A stretch of 64,000 nt of DNA from Candidatus Poribacteria bacterium (GTDB taxonomy: Bacteria > Poribacteria > WGA-4E > JAJDTR01). The notes under the pieces are model-generated. The model ran no database searches. It saw nothing but the letters and a program-made list of their open reading frames with translations, and had not been told where the DNA came from. The stretch spans positions 1-64,000 of the forward strand of contig JAPPIK010000014.1 of the NCBI GenBank assembly GCA_028820655.1, written 5' to 3'. The position numbers and the translations under genes were made by a program. This document shows positions 1 to 8,666 of the stretch, piece after piece. The number at the start of each line of letters is the position of its first letter. The stretch's first letter is position 1.

Positions 1-233
1 CTATCAAGAACGAGCAGACCATCAGTCAGATTGCCAGTGAATACGGTGTCAATCCGGCACAAGTTAGCCAATGGAAAAAACAGGTTCTTGAGGAATTACC
101 TCAACTGTTTGCCAATGGACGTTCAAAACCGGCTTCCGACAACGACAAGTTAGTGTCTGAACTGTATCGCCAGATCGGTCAGTTGAAGGTAGAACTGGAC
201 TGGCTTCAAAAAAAAACTTCGCGCCTCCGTTGA
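1..233 (+). CDS. IS3-family transposase OrfA, C-terminal part
   Basis: Reading from base 3 gives a helix-turn-helix stretch (TISQIASEYGVNPAQVSQWK) followed by a leucine-rich coiled region (LYRQIGQLKVELDWLQKK), the usual DNA-binding and multimerisation part of IS3 OrfA. The frame closes at TGA 231-233, straight after a run of nine A residues at 208-216. The sequence WLQKK should continue as LRASVEQKRQL, which is found in the frame of orfB, so the two proteins are joined only if the A run is read one base short. The start codon is outside the window. Confidence 0.8.
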   Translation, partial: IKNEQTISQIASEYGVNPAQVSQWKKQVLEELPQLFANGRSKPASDNDKLVSELYRQIGQLKVELDWLQKKTSRLR

Positions 234-270
234 ACAGAAGCGGCAGCTTGTTGAACCGGAGTGCAGTTCA

Positions 271-1050
271 TTGTCGATTGCAAGGCAGTGCGAGCTCTTA
301 GGCTTGTCTAGAGCATCGTTCTATTACTCTCCTATAGGGGAGTCACCGCAAAATCTGCTGTACATGCGTCTGTTAGATGAACAGTACACCAAGAGGCCGT
401 CCTACGGGGTGCCTAAGTTAACGAAATGGCTTCGTTGTCAAGGATACGCCGTCAATCCGAAACGGGTAGCACGGTTAATGCGGAAGATGGGATTAGTTGC
501 TATCTATCCCAAGCCCAAGACCTCCAGAATGGGCAAACCGTCGAAAGTGTACCCCTATCTGTTGAAAGGATTAAGCATCGCCAGACCGAACCACGTCTGG
601 GCAACTGACATCACCTATATTCGCTTGAACAATGGCTTCGTTTATCTGATAGCCATTATGGATTGGTTTTCCCGTTATGTGTTGTCATGGGAACTTTCAA
701 ACTCCCTCGACGTGTTCTTTTGCCTATCGGCTCTGGAACGAGCACTTGGTAAAGCGAGCCCATTAATATTCAACAACGACCAAGGAAGTCAATTTACTTC
801 CGAGGCGTTTACTGCTAGACTTGAATCTTCAGACATAGCCATTAGTTGGAACGGTAGAGGCCGTTACTTTGACAACATCTTCGTTGAACGACTTTGGCGC
901 AGTGTTAAGTATGAGGAGGTCTACCTCAACGACTATGACTCGATGAACACGGCTCGGAGTCGCTTGAGAGATTATTTCAACTTTTACAACCGAGAGCGAT
1001 TTCATCAATCGCTCGATTACCGTACACCTTACGAGGTGTATTTCCAATAA
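271..1050 (+). CDS. IS3-family transposase OrfB (DDE integrase core)
   Basis: This is the catalytic subunit of an IS3 transposase, which copies the element out and joins it to a new target. The rve/DDE core is complete: first Asp in WATDITYI, second Asp in FNNDQGSQFT, Glu in DNIFVERLWRS. The N-terminal HTH_21-like part (YTKRPSYGVPKLTKWL) precedes it and the protein ends with the normal FHQSLDYRTPYEVYF tail. TTG 271 is the first start in this frame, but the frame is open back to the A9 tract and the residues upstream (LRASVEQKRQL) belong to the family. The natural product is therefore probably an OrfAB fusion made by slippage on the A tract. Confidence 0.88.
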   Translation: MSIARQCELLGLSRASFYYSPIGESPQNLLYMRLLDEQYTKRPSYGVPKLTKWLRCQGYAVNPKRVARLMRKMGLVAIYPKPKTSRMGKPSKVYPYLLKGLSIARPNHVWATDITYIRLNNGFVYLIAIMDWFSRYVLSWELSNSLDVFFCLSALERALGKASPLIFNNDQGSQFTSEAFTARLESSDIAISWNGRGRYFDNIFVERLWRSVKYEEVYLNDYDSMNTARSRLRDYFNFYNRERFHQSLDYRTPYEVYFQ

Positions 1051-1133
1051 CTTCAGGCGTTTGAGTTTGACTAGGTTGAGTCGGATTTCATTACTTAAAT
1101 CTTGTCATTTACTGTCTAAAGGATGGGGGTAAG

Positions 1134-2618
1134 TTATAGATAAGGAGCCGCAAGCGTAGAGTTATTCCATGTTCTACCCGCCAAAGCCGGAAAACTCCCT
1201 AGCTCTACATGGGACGTAGGGTTGACTTCTAGCATTACGACATCTCCAGATTCAGCTTGTACAAGCAATAAATCGTCGACCAAGATTATTTGGCCATGTC
1301 CATATCGTCCTCTCTTCCATGTCCGTTTACCATTAGAAATATCTATGCAGACGAGAATTCCATCGTCAAGCCCGTAAACATACCCATGTCTGTAGACAAC
1401 ATTCGTGAACTTCGCCTTTAGGCCTCGGCTTTCCCAGAGGACGTGCGCTTGTAGTTTTCCGCCTATGCTGCGCTGGATCTGGAAAAGCTTGGATCCAATC
1501 CCGTAGCCGCTGGACACGAGCAGTTGGTCGCCGGGAAGTGGAACCGGCTGGGCAACCGATTCCGCGCTGGGCCATGCGTAGCGCCAAAGAGGGTGTCCCG
1601 TATTCGGATCGTGGGACACGACACTCTTGTAGTTGAAGATAAGGATTTGCGGTATGCCTGCAAGTGTTCTCAGTTGCGGCGAACTGTAACCTGAAGGATC
1701 GTCCCCTCCCCTCCATACGATTTCCCCGGTGTCTTTGTGATATGCCACCAGAGAACTGCCGTCCGTCCCGCCCGCGCTCACAATGACTGCATTTTTGGTT
1801 ACTAGCGGTGATCCGCTCATGCCCCAGTCTGTAACCCTCGACTTATTATTGTTAATTATGTCTGTCGACCAGATGGGTTTTCCGGTTACAAAGTCCAGGC
1901 AATTCAGTAGTCCCGTGGCCCCTAAGGTGTATACTCGATCACCGGCAATTGTTGGAGTGGCACGGGGACCAATCCCCGCCGGAGCTACTTCAAACCGTGC
2001 AAAATCGCTATGACTCCATTGTAACTCACCTGTCGTTAAATCATAGCAGACGACGTTCTCATTTTCTCCTTCTTGCGCCTGTGTGATCGCCGAGTTCCCG
2101 ACAACTGCGAATGCCGACCAACCTTCGCCTATCGGTTGACGCCATATCAGGCGCGGCGGACGTATCGACCAATCTCGCGCAAGATTTATTCCGTGTAGTG
2201 TAGCGTTACGGTTGGGTCCCAAAAACTGGGGATAGTCGATAGCCAGAATTCCTGATACCGCTTCATGATCTGTTACCGTTGGCTCGCCGGACGTACTTGA
2301 CCAACGCCATTCTAGAATAGGCACCAAATCACCGGTGAAACCGCGGATACGAAAGAGGGCGATGCAAAGTAAGATGGCCAGGAGAATTCCCCCGAAAGAA
2401 ATAAAGCGAATTCGCCATTTTAGCCGAGAAAAGATTAGCAGCCAGCAAAGAGATAAGAAGAGAGAGATAATTGCTACAAATACGGCTTGAAAAACCTTCT
2501 CCTGTCGCTGCCCGGCCTCGGAAGTCCAGATCCAGATACTCGCCAAAACAGCGATTGCGATAATGGTTATAAGAAGCCACCAGCGAGCGCCTTTGGAATA
2601 CGCATTCGAGCTGCTCAA
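1134..2618 (-). CDS. PQQ-type beta-propeller membrane protein, 3' end cut by IS
   Basis: 494 residues. The first ~110 hold three hydrophobic helices (about 13-33, 43-63, 70-90), which anchor a large extracytoplasmic domain. That domain has repeated PQQ/BamB-like blades (GDRVYTLGATGLLNCLDFVTG, LLQAESGDVVMLEVNP and similar), typically a seven- or eight-bladed propeller that binds proteins or quinone-like ligands. No dehydrogenase active site is evident, so the function is unassigned. The protein stops at NNSTLAAPYL. Relatives known to me normally continue with roughly 15 more residues of the last blade, and the stop codon here is supplied by the IS3 end. It is therefore probably a slightly truncated gene; whether it still folds is unknown. 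Confidence 0.8.
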   Translation of the reverse strand: MSSSNAYSKGARWWLLITIIAIAVLASIWIWTSEAGQRQEKVFQAVFVAIISLFLSLCWLLIFSRLKWRIRFISFGGILLAILLCIALFRIRGFTGDLVPILEWRWSSTSGEPTVTDHEAVSGILAIDYPQFLGPNRNATLHGINLARDWSIRPPRLIWRQPIGEGWSAFAVVGNSAITQAQEGENENVVCYDLTTGELQWSHSDFARFEVAPAGIGPRATPTIAGDRVYTLGATGLLNCLDFVTGKPIWSTDIINNNKSRVTDWGMSGSPLVTKNAVIVSAGGTDGSSLVAYHKDTGEIVWRGGDDPSGYSSPQLRTLAGIPQILIFNYKSVVSHDPNTGHPLWRYAWPSAESVAQPVPLPGDQLLVSSGYGIGSKLFQIQRSIGGKLQAHVLWESRGLKAKFTNVVYRHGYVYGLDDGILVCIDISNGKRTWKRGRYGHGQIILVDDLLLVQAESGDVVMLEVNPTSHVELGSFPALAGRTWNNSTLAAPYL

Positions 2619-3061
2619 TGGAACTGTCTATCCTCCGATTCATGTTTCGAATTGGTTTGAGAGTTCTCGTTTTGGCGAACTCTACCAAACATGACTTCGC
2701 TCGAAATTCTATCAAAAGTTGATTGGTTACATCAATACAAAGTGTTCTGGATCTGTTGTGTCAATGACCTCAGTTCGTCTTCGGGAAGAAGTGGATCGGT
2801 CCATCTGCACCGTCCCGTCAATTTTTTTGGGTCGAATACCCTTTTTTCTTGAGATTGAAATTGACCTGTGCTAGACTCTTCCGATCGTGTAGGAATCGCG
2901 AAAATCAGCCGACACCTTTCATTAGAGAACAGCGATAGCCCCCGTTCAACAGTACCGCACTCCCAAAACATGAATCCGTCTCGAATGGTCGATTGAGGGT
3001 GAGAATGCGCCTTGAATGTTGCTGGTTCTAGAGGAATCGAAATCCGGAAAGGGAATTATCC
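2619..3061. other. Intergenic stretch, no recognised gene
   Basis: About 440 bp between the divergent PQQ gene and coaD. A minus-strand frame of 79 codons exists at 2732-2971, but it has no recognisable domain and no good ribosome-binding site. The region should hold the promoters of both neighbours, yet I find no convincing -35/-10 pair with proper spacing. Confidence 0.5.
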
Positions 3062-3586
3062 TTGTCAAGAAAAATTGCAATTTTCCCCGCTAGTTTCGAT
3101 CCCGTGACCAACGGCCACGTAGATCTGATAGATAGAATCTCTAGGCTTGCTCTCTTTGATGAAATTGTAATTGCTATCGGCATTAACCTTTCCAAACCGC
3201 CGCGTTTTACATTTGAAGAGCGCAAGGAAATGCTGGAGACCGTGACAGCGAATTATAACCACATCACGATTGAGCAATATTCGGGTCTCACTGCACATTA
3301 TGCGCTGGAACGCGGGGCTTGCACCGTTATTCGCGGTCTGCGAGAGATGTCTGACTTTGAAGATGAATTTCAGATGGCACGTATGAATCACCAGATTGCG
3401 CCCGGAGTGGACACGCTGTTCATGATGGCAAGCGCCAAATACGCTTATCTCAGCTCAACGTTGGTTGTCGAGATATTTCAAATGGGCAGTACGAAGATGA
3501 GCGATGAAAAGTTGCTCGAAATTGTGCCGCCTGTTGTCGTAAAAATGTTGCGAAAGAAATTTGAGCCAAGTTCTGGCAATGGATAA
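3062..3586 (+). CDS. coaD: Pantetheine-phosphate adenylyltransferase CoaD
   Basis: CoaD transfers AMP from ATP to 4'-phosphopantetheine, the penultimate step of coenzyme A synthesis, in the cytoplasm. The 174-residue protein has the nucleotidyltransferase fold signatures: FPASFDPVTNGHVDLI with the T/HxGH motif near the N-terminus, the RGLREMSDFEDE segment, and the YLSSTLVVEI loop (usually ISSS.VRE). Length is slightly above the usual 160. The start is TTG 3062, because no ATG lies near the conserved N-terminus and GGAAAGGG sits about 8 bases upstream. It appears to be a single-gene unit; the next gene is 118 bp away. Confidence 0.95.
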   Translation: MSRKIAIFPASFDPVTNGHVDLIDRISRLALFDEIVIAIGINLSKPPRFTFEERKEMLETVTANYNHITIEQYSGLTAHYALERGACTVIRGLREMSDFEDEFQMARMNHQIAPGVDTLFMMASAKYAYLSSTLVVEIFQMGSTKMSDEKLLEIVPPVVVKMLRKKFEPSSGNG

Positions 3587-3704
3587 CGACTGGGTGTCCA
3601 CATGCCGCGGTTTGTTGGCGCGAGAATCGAATATGGAAAATTTCTATCTTATACCTTATGTGGGAGAAGCTTAGTTAATACAACCGCAAACGAAAGGACT
3701 ATTT

Positions 3705-5903
3705 ATGGAATATGCAGTAGAAATAGGCGGACTCAAGGTTGCCAATTGTCTGTATAAGTTAGTGCAGGACGAGATCGCGCCGGGCACAGGGGTGGACAGC
3801 GATGATTTTTGGTCGGAACTTGGCAAGATTGTCAGAGATTTAGGCGAAAAGAATGGAACATTGCTGGAAAAGCGCGATGTGCTGCAGCGACAGATTGACG
3901 AATGGCATCTGGCGCGAAGAGGTCAGCCGATTGAAATGAACGAGTATAAAGATTTCCTGAGTGAAATTGACTATCTTCTTCCCGAGGGTGAAGGTTTTCG
4001 GGTAACGACAGAAAATGTCGATCCGGAAATATCGACTATTGCGGGGCCTCAATTGGTTGTACCTGTTGACAATGCTCGCTACGCACTAAATGCGGCAAAC
4101 GCGCGTTGGGGTAGCTTATATGACGCCTTGTATGGCACCGATGTGATTTCAGAAGAGGACGGCGCGGAGAAAAGATTGACGTATAACCCTATTCGCGGTG
4201 CGCTTGTAATTGCGGAGACGTCAGCGTTTTTGGATGAGACCATCGCCCTGGAAAATGGCACGTATTCAGAGGTTACACGATTCGAGGTTAATCGCGGGCA
4301 ACTGATCGTATGGCTTGGTAAAGATCGAAAAGTGGGTTTGGCAGATCCGAACAAATTCGCTGGGTTTACGAAGAACGGAGATGAATTAAACAGCATATTG
4401 CTGAGAAACAACGGACTGCATATCGAAATACTATTAGATCCTCAGAGTCCGGTAGGAAAAACTCATCCTGCGGGAATAAAAGACATCCTGTTGGAAGCTG
4501 CTGTTACTACAATTCAAGACTGTGAAGACTCCGTCGCCGCCGTTGATGCGTTTGATAAAGCAAGAGTGTACAGTAATTGGACCGGCATAATGAAGGGAAC
4601 ACTTGAAGCCTCTCTCGTGAAAGGTGGAGAGTCAATAATCCGTCGACTGAATCCCGACAAGACGTTCCTGACGCCCGAAGGAGCTATCCTTACCTTACCG
4701 GGACGAAGTTTGCTACTTATACGCAACGTCGGAATGCATATGTATACCGATGCAGTGGTTACATCAGACGGTGACGAGATTCCGGAAGCCTTCCTTGATG
4801 CCATGGTCACATCGCTGGCCGCCATGCACGACTTGAAGGGAATCGGAAAGTACACCAATAGTCGTGCGGGAAGCATTTACATCGTTAAACCGAAATTTCA
4901 TGGACGAGATGAAGTAGAGTCGACGGTCGAACTGTTTCAGAGGACTGAAGACGCGCTCGGACTTGAAAGAAATACCATTAAAATCGGCGTTATGGACGAG
5001 GAACGCCGCACTACTGTTAATTTGAAAGAAATTCTGCGTGTTGCCAAGGAGCGTGTTGTATTCATCAACACCGGATTCTTGGACCGGACTGGAGATGAGA
5101 TTCACACGAGTATGGAACTCGGACCGGTGCTGCCCAAAATGGAGATTAAGAACCAACCGTGGATGAATGCCTATGAGGATTGGAATGTAGATATCGGAAT
5201 TGAAACCGGGCTTGTTGGTAAGGCTCAAATCGGCAAGGGGATGTGGGCGATGCCAGATTTAATGCGAGATATGTGCGAAACCAAGATTAGTCATCCGCTG
5301 GCAGGAGCCAGCACTGCTTGGGTTCCCTCTCCCACAGCCGCCGTGCTCCATGCGATCCATTACCATAAAGTGAGTGTGGTGAAGAGGCAGAGCGATCTCG
5401 CAAGCAGGGGACGTGCGAATCTGAATCAAATCTTGACTCCACCCATCTTGGACAGAGAATTGTCAGCTTCAGAAATTCAACAGGAGTTGAACAATAATGC
5501 TCAAGGCATTCTGGGGTACGTCGTTCGCTGGGTGGATCAGGGGATCGGTTGTTCCAAGGTGCCCGATATTCACGAAGTCGCATTGATGGAGGATCGGGCG
5601 ACGCTGCGAATATCGAGTCAGCACATCGCCAATTGGCTACATCACCAGATTGTAACCAAGGAGCAAGTTGTTGAGACATTCAAGCACATGGCGGAGGTTG
5701 TTGACGAGCAGAATGCGGCGGATGAAAACTATCGGAACATGGCGCCTGAATTTGACGAGAGCATTGCATTTCAAGCTGCGCTTGACTTGGTTTTTGACGG
5801 CAGAGTAGTATCGAACGGGTATACCGAGCCGGTGCTCCACCGTCGGCGCAGGCAAGTCAAAGCCGCGAGCGGAATTGGCGCTGCCTCGAGTCAACCGGAG
5901 TAG
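3705..5903 (+). CDS. glcB: Malate synthase G
   Basis: 732 residues, the size of the monomeric G-type enzyme (about 720), which condenses glyoxylate and acetyl-CoA to malate. Recognisable blocks include the N-terminal [20 protein letters not shown], the TIM-barrel motifs [18 protein letters not shown] and [17 protein letters not shown], and [20 protein letters not shown]-like sequence before the C-terminal plug domain. ATG 3705 is preceded by AAAGGA at 3693-3698. No isocitrate lyase is encoded in the window, so the glyoxylate may come from glycolate oxidation or from an isocitrate lyase elsewhere. Confidence 0.96.
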   Translation: MEYAVEIGGLKVANCLYKLVQDEIAPGTGVDSDDFWSELGKIVRDLGEKNGTLLEKRDVLQRQIDEWHLARRGQPIEMNEYKDFLSEIDYLLPEGEGFRVTTENVDPEISTIAGPQLVVPVDNARYALNAANARWGSLYDALYGTDVISEEDGAEKRLTYNPIRGALVIAETSAFLDETIALENGTYSEVTRFEVNRGQLIVWLGKDRKVGLADPNKFAGFTKNGDELNSILLRNNGLHIEILLDPQSPVGKTHPAGIKDILLEAAVTTIQDCEDSVAAVDAFDKARVYSNWTGIMKGTLEASLVKGGESIIRRLNPDKTFLTPEGAILTLPGRSLLLIRNVGMHMYTDAVVTSDGDEIPEAFLDAMVTSLAAMHDLKGIGKYTNSRAGSIYIVKPKFHGRDEVESTVELFQRTEDALGLERNTIKIGVMDEERRTTVNLKEILRVAKERVVFINTGFLDRTGDEIHTSMELGPVLPKMEIKNQPWMNAYEDWNVDIGIETGLVGKAQIGKGMWAMPDLMRDMCETKISHPLAGASTAWVPSPTAAVLHAIHYHKVSVVKRQSDLASRGRANLNQILTPPILDRELSASEIQQELNNNAQGILGYVVRWVDQGIGCSKVPDIHEVALMEDRATLRISSQHIANWLHHQIVTKEQVVETFKHMAEVVDEQNAADENYRNMAPEFDESIAFQAALDLVFDGRVVSNGYTEPVLHRRRRQVKAASGIGAASSQPE

Positions 5904-6096
5904 GCGGCAATCCGTTAAGCCCCCATTTTGAACCTGAAGCACAGTTCGACCGTAGTTATTGCAATGAGTTTTGGGACATCAACGTTAATCGTGTGCGTGA
6001 TGGAACATTGTCTAAATTTAGGGAGAATCGCGGAATAATCGTTAACCGAATGGGATTACTTTACTGAGAATATTCCAGAGCCAAAAGGATGTAAAT

Positions 6097-6582
6097 ATGA
6101 AATGGTCGTGTTTGATTTTGATTTTTGCTAATTTTTCAGTGATGCATGAGGTTATCTGTCTTGCCCAAAATGCGGATGTGGCTAGTGAAGGCGGTACTAT
6201 CAGGGGACATATTGAAGACACGACGGCGCAGCGAAACCCCATTGAGGGTGTTGTAGTAATCGTAAAAGACGTTTCGGGTGACGAATTGACAACGACGACG
6301 GATGAACATGGGGAGTACGAGATTACAAATCTGCGGACGGGCAGATATTTTGTCAGCATCTATAAAGATGGTTATGGAGATAGGGTGGGCAAACCGGTCA
6401 TGGTGGTTGCTGGCGGTGACAGGTATTTTCCGCTGAAGATGACAAAAAAAGACAATATTGATATGTTGTCTCAAAAGATGGGATTTGTCTTCTGGCCATT
6501 GGCGCTATTGACCATTGTCGCCCTCACGTTGATTCTTTTGATTGTCGTGCGTAGACTGAGCAGGAGTGATTCCGTGGAATGA
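6097..6582 (+). CDS. Truncated paralogue of the fused ExbB-like protein
   Basis: 161 residues: a signal peptide (1-24), a carboxypeptidase-regulatory / CnaB-like beta domain (about 32-108), and one membrane helix (about 130-150), ending in RRLSRSDSVE. It matches the first ~145 residues of the ExbB-like protein at 18770-19777 nearly residue for residue; both share SIYKDGYGDRVGKPV, VVAGGDRYFPLKMTKKDNI and QKMGFVFWPLAL. It stops where the MotA/TolQ/ExbB proton-channel domain should begin. ATG 6097 has AAAAGGATG just upstream. It could be a decayed copy or a genuine regulator or membrane anchor; the intact reading frame and clean start favour a product being made. Confidence 0.75.
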   Translation: MKWSCLILIFANFSVMHEVICLAQNADVASEGGTIRGHIEDTTAQRNPIEGVVVIVKDVSGDELTTTTDEHGEYEITNLRTGRYFVSIYKDGYGDRVGKPVMVVAGGDRYFPLKMTKKDNIDMLSQKMGFVFWPLALLTIVALTLILLIVVRRLSRSDSVE

Positions 6583-6612
6583 TCGCGGAGATAGATGTCG
6601 CGTACGTTTCTA

Positions 6613-6641
6613 TTGAATCACAAAGTACATTATGGTATACT
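6613..6641 (+). promoter_or_regulatory. Sigma70-type promoter for the BMC-H/pduL pair
   Basis: TTGAAT at 6613-6618 and TATACT at 6636-6641, separated by 17 bases. It lies about 87 bases before the start of the microcompartment shell gene, in the only space between it and the truncated ExbB-like gene. This implies that the shell gene and pduL are expressed as their own unit. Confidence 0.65.
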
Positions 6642-6727
6642 GCAATTGAATAGAGTCTCCAGCAATCTATTAAACGCAGAACCATTTCAACATTAGATTT
6701 TGGAGTTCGAGGGGAGAATTGTAGAGT

Positions 6728-7057
6728 ATGGCTAGAGATGCATTGGGCTTAGTTGAAACGAGAGGTTTGGTGGGGAGTGTGGAAGCTGCGGACGCGATGG
6801 TAAAAGCCGCAAATGTGCAACTCATTGGATACGAGAAAATTGGCGGCGGATATGTGACCGTAATGGTACGCGGCGATGTTGGGGCGGTAAAAGCAGCGAC
6901 CGATGTCGGAGCGGAAGCGGCCGGAAAAGTCGGAGAGGTTGTTTCAGTGCACGTGATTCCGAGGCCGCATGCGGAAGTTGAATCGATTCTACATTCGATC
7001 ACTGGGAATGGGCCTGTATTGCCCCTCGGTCTAAGTGACGAAGATTCTTCAAGCTGA
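6728..7057 (+). CDS. BMC-H microcompartment shell protein (EutM/PduA/CcmK type)
   Basis: 109 residues with a single BMC domain ([22 protein letters not shown] to [11 protein letters not shown]), the hexagonal tile that forms the facets of protein-bound organelles. The pore-lining loop reads KIGGGYVTV, which suits small polar or charged metabolites. After the BMC domain there is a short tail (about residues 88-109) ending in an acidic [15 protein letters not shown] sits upstream of ATG 6728. It is 18 bp from pduL, so the two are co-transcribed. Only one BMC-H copy is present here; a functional shell would also need a vertex protein (found at 47964) and usually more tiles. Confidence 0.95.
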   Translation: MARDALGLVETRGLVGSVEAADAMVKAANVQLIGYEKIGGGYVTVMVRGDVGAVKAATDVGAEAAGKVGEVVSVHVIPRPHAEVESILHSITGNGPVLPLGLSDEDSSS

Positions 7058-7075
7058 ATCTAGGGCCCATCACGC

Positions 7076-7783
7076 ATGCGCGACCAGGCGTTAATCGAAA
7101 CAATTACCCGCAAGGTGCTAGAGCAGATTGGCGGCGATCAACCGTGCAGCGGTTGCGCATTACGGGTTTGCGATGCGGGCGAGCGAGCCTGCGACGCCGC
7201 GATCTCTCAGAGCAAAATCCCTGTCGGCGTTTCAGCGAGACATGCACATGTTTCCCAGGAGCACTTGGACATTCTTTACGGTAGGGGACATCAATTAACC
7301 ACTCTTGCACCACTATATCAACCAGGCGCGTTTGCGGCACAGGAGACTTTGACCGTAGTTGGACGGAGAATGCGGTCAATTGAAGGCGTGCGAATCTTGG
7401 GACCATCAAGAGACTACACGCAGGTCGAACTTGCTCGTACCGATGCTATTCGATTGGGATTGGATCCACCAATTCGCGATTCAGGCGACCTCGCGGGCTC
7501 AGAACCGATAAGCCTGATTGGACCGGCAGGATCGTTATACCTGAACGAGGGCGCAATATTGGCGACCCGGCACATTCATATGACACCTCAGGTTGCTAAG
7601 TCTTTCGGTGTAGAAGATGGTGATTCACTAAAGGTGCGAATTCCGGGCAATCGTGCTTTAACACTTGAGAACATTCGACCGAAGATTTCTCCCTCCTATG
7701 TTTTGCAGATGCATTTGGACACCGACGATTCAAACGCCGCGGGACTACGCGGCGGCGAAGCTGTCGAGTTGCTGCGAGACTAA
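7076..7783 (+). CDS. pduL: PduL-type phosphate acyltransferase with Cys-rich N-terminus
   Basis: PduL exchanges CoA and phosphate on an acyl group (acyl-CoA to acyl-phosphate), recycling CoA inside microcompartments. Both halves of the PduL fold are present: the first with SARHAHVS (zinc-binding His pair) and GAFAAQETLTVVG, the second with TRHIHMTPQVAKSFGVEDGD. The 235 residues exceed the usual ~210 because of an N-terminal extension. An amphipathic helix (ALIETITRKVLEQIGG, residues 5-20) looks like an encapsulation peptide. It is followed by a linker with Cys24, Cys27, Cys32 and Cys39 (CX2CX4CX6C). ATG 7076 lies 18 bp after the shell gene. Confidence 0.93.
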   Translation: MRDQALIETITRKVLEQIGGDQPCSGCALRVCDAGERACDAAISQSKIPVGVSARHAHVSQEHLDILYGRGHQLTTLAPLYQPGAFAAQETLTVVGRRMRSIEGVRILGPSRDYTQVELARTDAIRLGLDPPIRDSGDLAGSEPISLIGPAGSLYLNEGAILATRHIHMTPQVAKSFGVEDGDSLKVRIPGNRALTLENIRPKISPSYVLQMHLDTDDSNAAGLRGGEAVELLRD

Positions 7784-8666
7784 ACGAATTCTTGGCGCCG
7801 CGATGCGGGATTGCTAACATTGCCGTTGCGTTGAAAGTGCCGTAGTCACGGTTTCGTTGCAGAAACTTGGCATTTGATCTGTCTACAAGCCGAACAGATA
7901 TTGCTAGCGGAATCAGACGCAATTCAAGTGAATATCGGTAATCCGCCATATTAGCTGGATTGTTGTACCTCGGAAGGTTTTTTTCTGATAGCGATGATTG
8001 AAGCTTCTTGGCAAAATTCATAATGTCAAGCAATTTGAATGAGAGTGAGGAGACTATTTCTAACTGCCCTTGAGTGTCCGGAAACTCCTCTAAACAAGAC
8101 CATTCCACCCAATCTGATCTTCGCAAAGAGTGTATTTGGATGAAAGGACGAATTGGCAATCTTTTAACTTCCACGCAATCTTTCAAGACGTTGCGGTTAT
8201 TTGGCATTAAAATTGTAAGGTAAAATAGCATCGCTCTCATGCTTTGAGCGGCGGGATATGTTCAAATTGGAGTAGTGTGGTAGGCAATTCGAGTCTCTGA
8301 TTGCCGCATCGGTTATAATCGACTACCCCCCGGCTGTCTAGGGTGGGTGGAAATTGATGCAGCAATAGCTGCACTGCCATTGTGAGAATTAGTTCGGTCT
8401 GGACTTGATGTTTTTCATGCGTAAGCCTAATTACGAATCTAAAATAGAGATCTACCGTCGGACATTGCATGAAATGGGAAAAGGTATCAGATTTACGACA
8501 GATTGTACCACTATTACTACAAGTTGGAAGTGGAGCCACGGCGGACCGCATCGGATCTAAAACTAGAAGCTGCCTGACAACTGTTTATTGCGGCTATGGC
8601 ACGTAAGATTATCGCACTTGAGTAAATTGATGAGTATTTGGATTTACGTCAGTTTTAGGAGAGATT
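7784..8666. other. Long intergenic stretch with two weak minus-strand frames
   Basis: About 880 bp with no recognised gene. On the minus strand an open frame 8237-8551 (104 codons) overlaps the next one, 7596-8240 (214 codons), by ATGA. However, the second frame runs 188 bp into the 3' end of pduL on the opposite strand, and neither translation shows a domain or a good ribosome-binding site. Either this is a decayed gene or the frames are chance. No tRNA and no terminator is apparent. Confidence 0.4.

Larger units (their letters stand above)
1..1136 (+). mobile_element. IS3-family insertion sequence, left end outside window
   Basis: The element holds the end of orfA and a complete orfB with an intact DDE catalytic domain. 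Its left terminus lies before position 1. The right terminus falls at about 1133-1137, just after a conserved-looking end at 1104-1136 (TGTCTAAAGGATGGGGG followed by TAAGTTA). The boundary is inferred from where the homology-like reading of the neighbouring PQQ gene stops: the last codons of that gene sit at 1137 onwards and its stop codon TAA is made by bases 1134-1136. The exact terminal inverted repeat and target duplication cannot be defined without the left end. Confidence 0.85.

Noticed and set aside
2732-2971. 79-codon minus-strand frame upstream of coaD
   Set aside because: Composition unlike neighbours, no motif and no start signal.
7596-8551. Two minus-strand open frames joined by ATGA (104 and 214 codons)
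   Set aside because: No recognisable domain, no ribosome-binding site, and the second overlaps the conserved end of pduL by 188 bp; kept only as an intergenic note.
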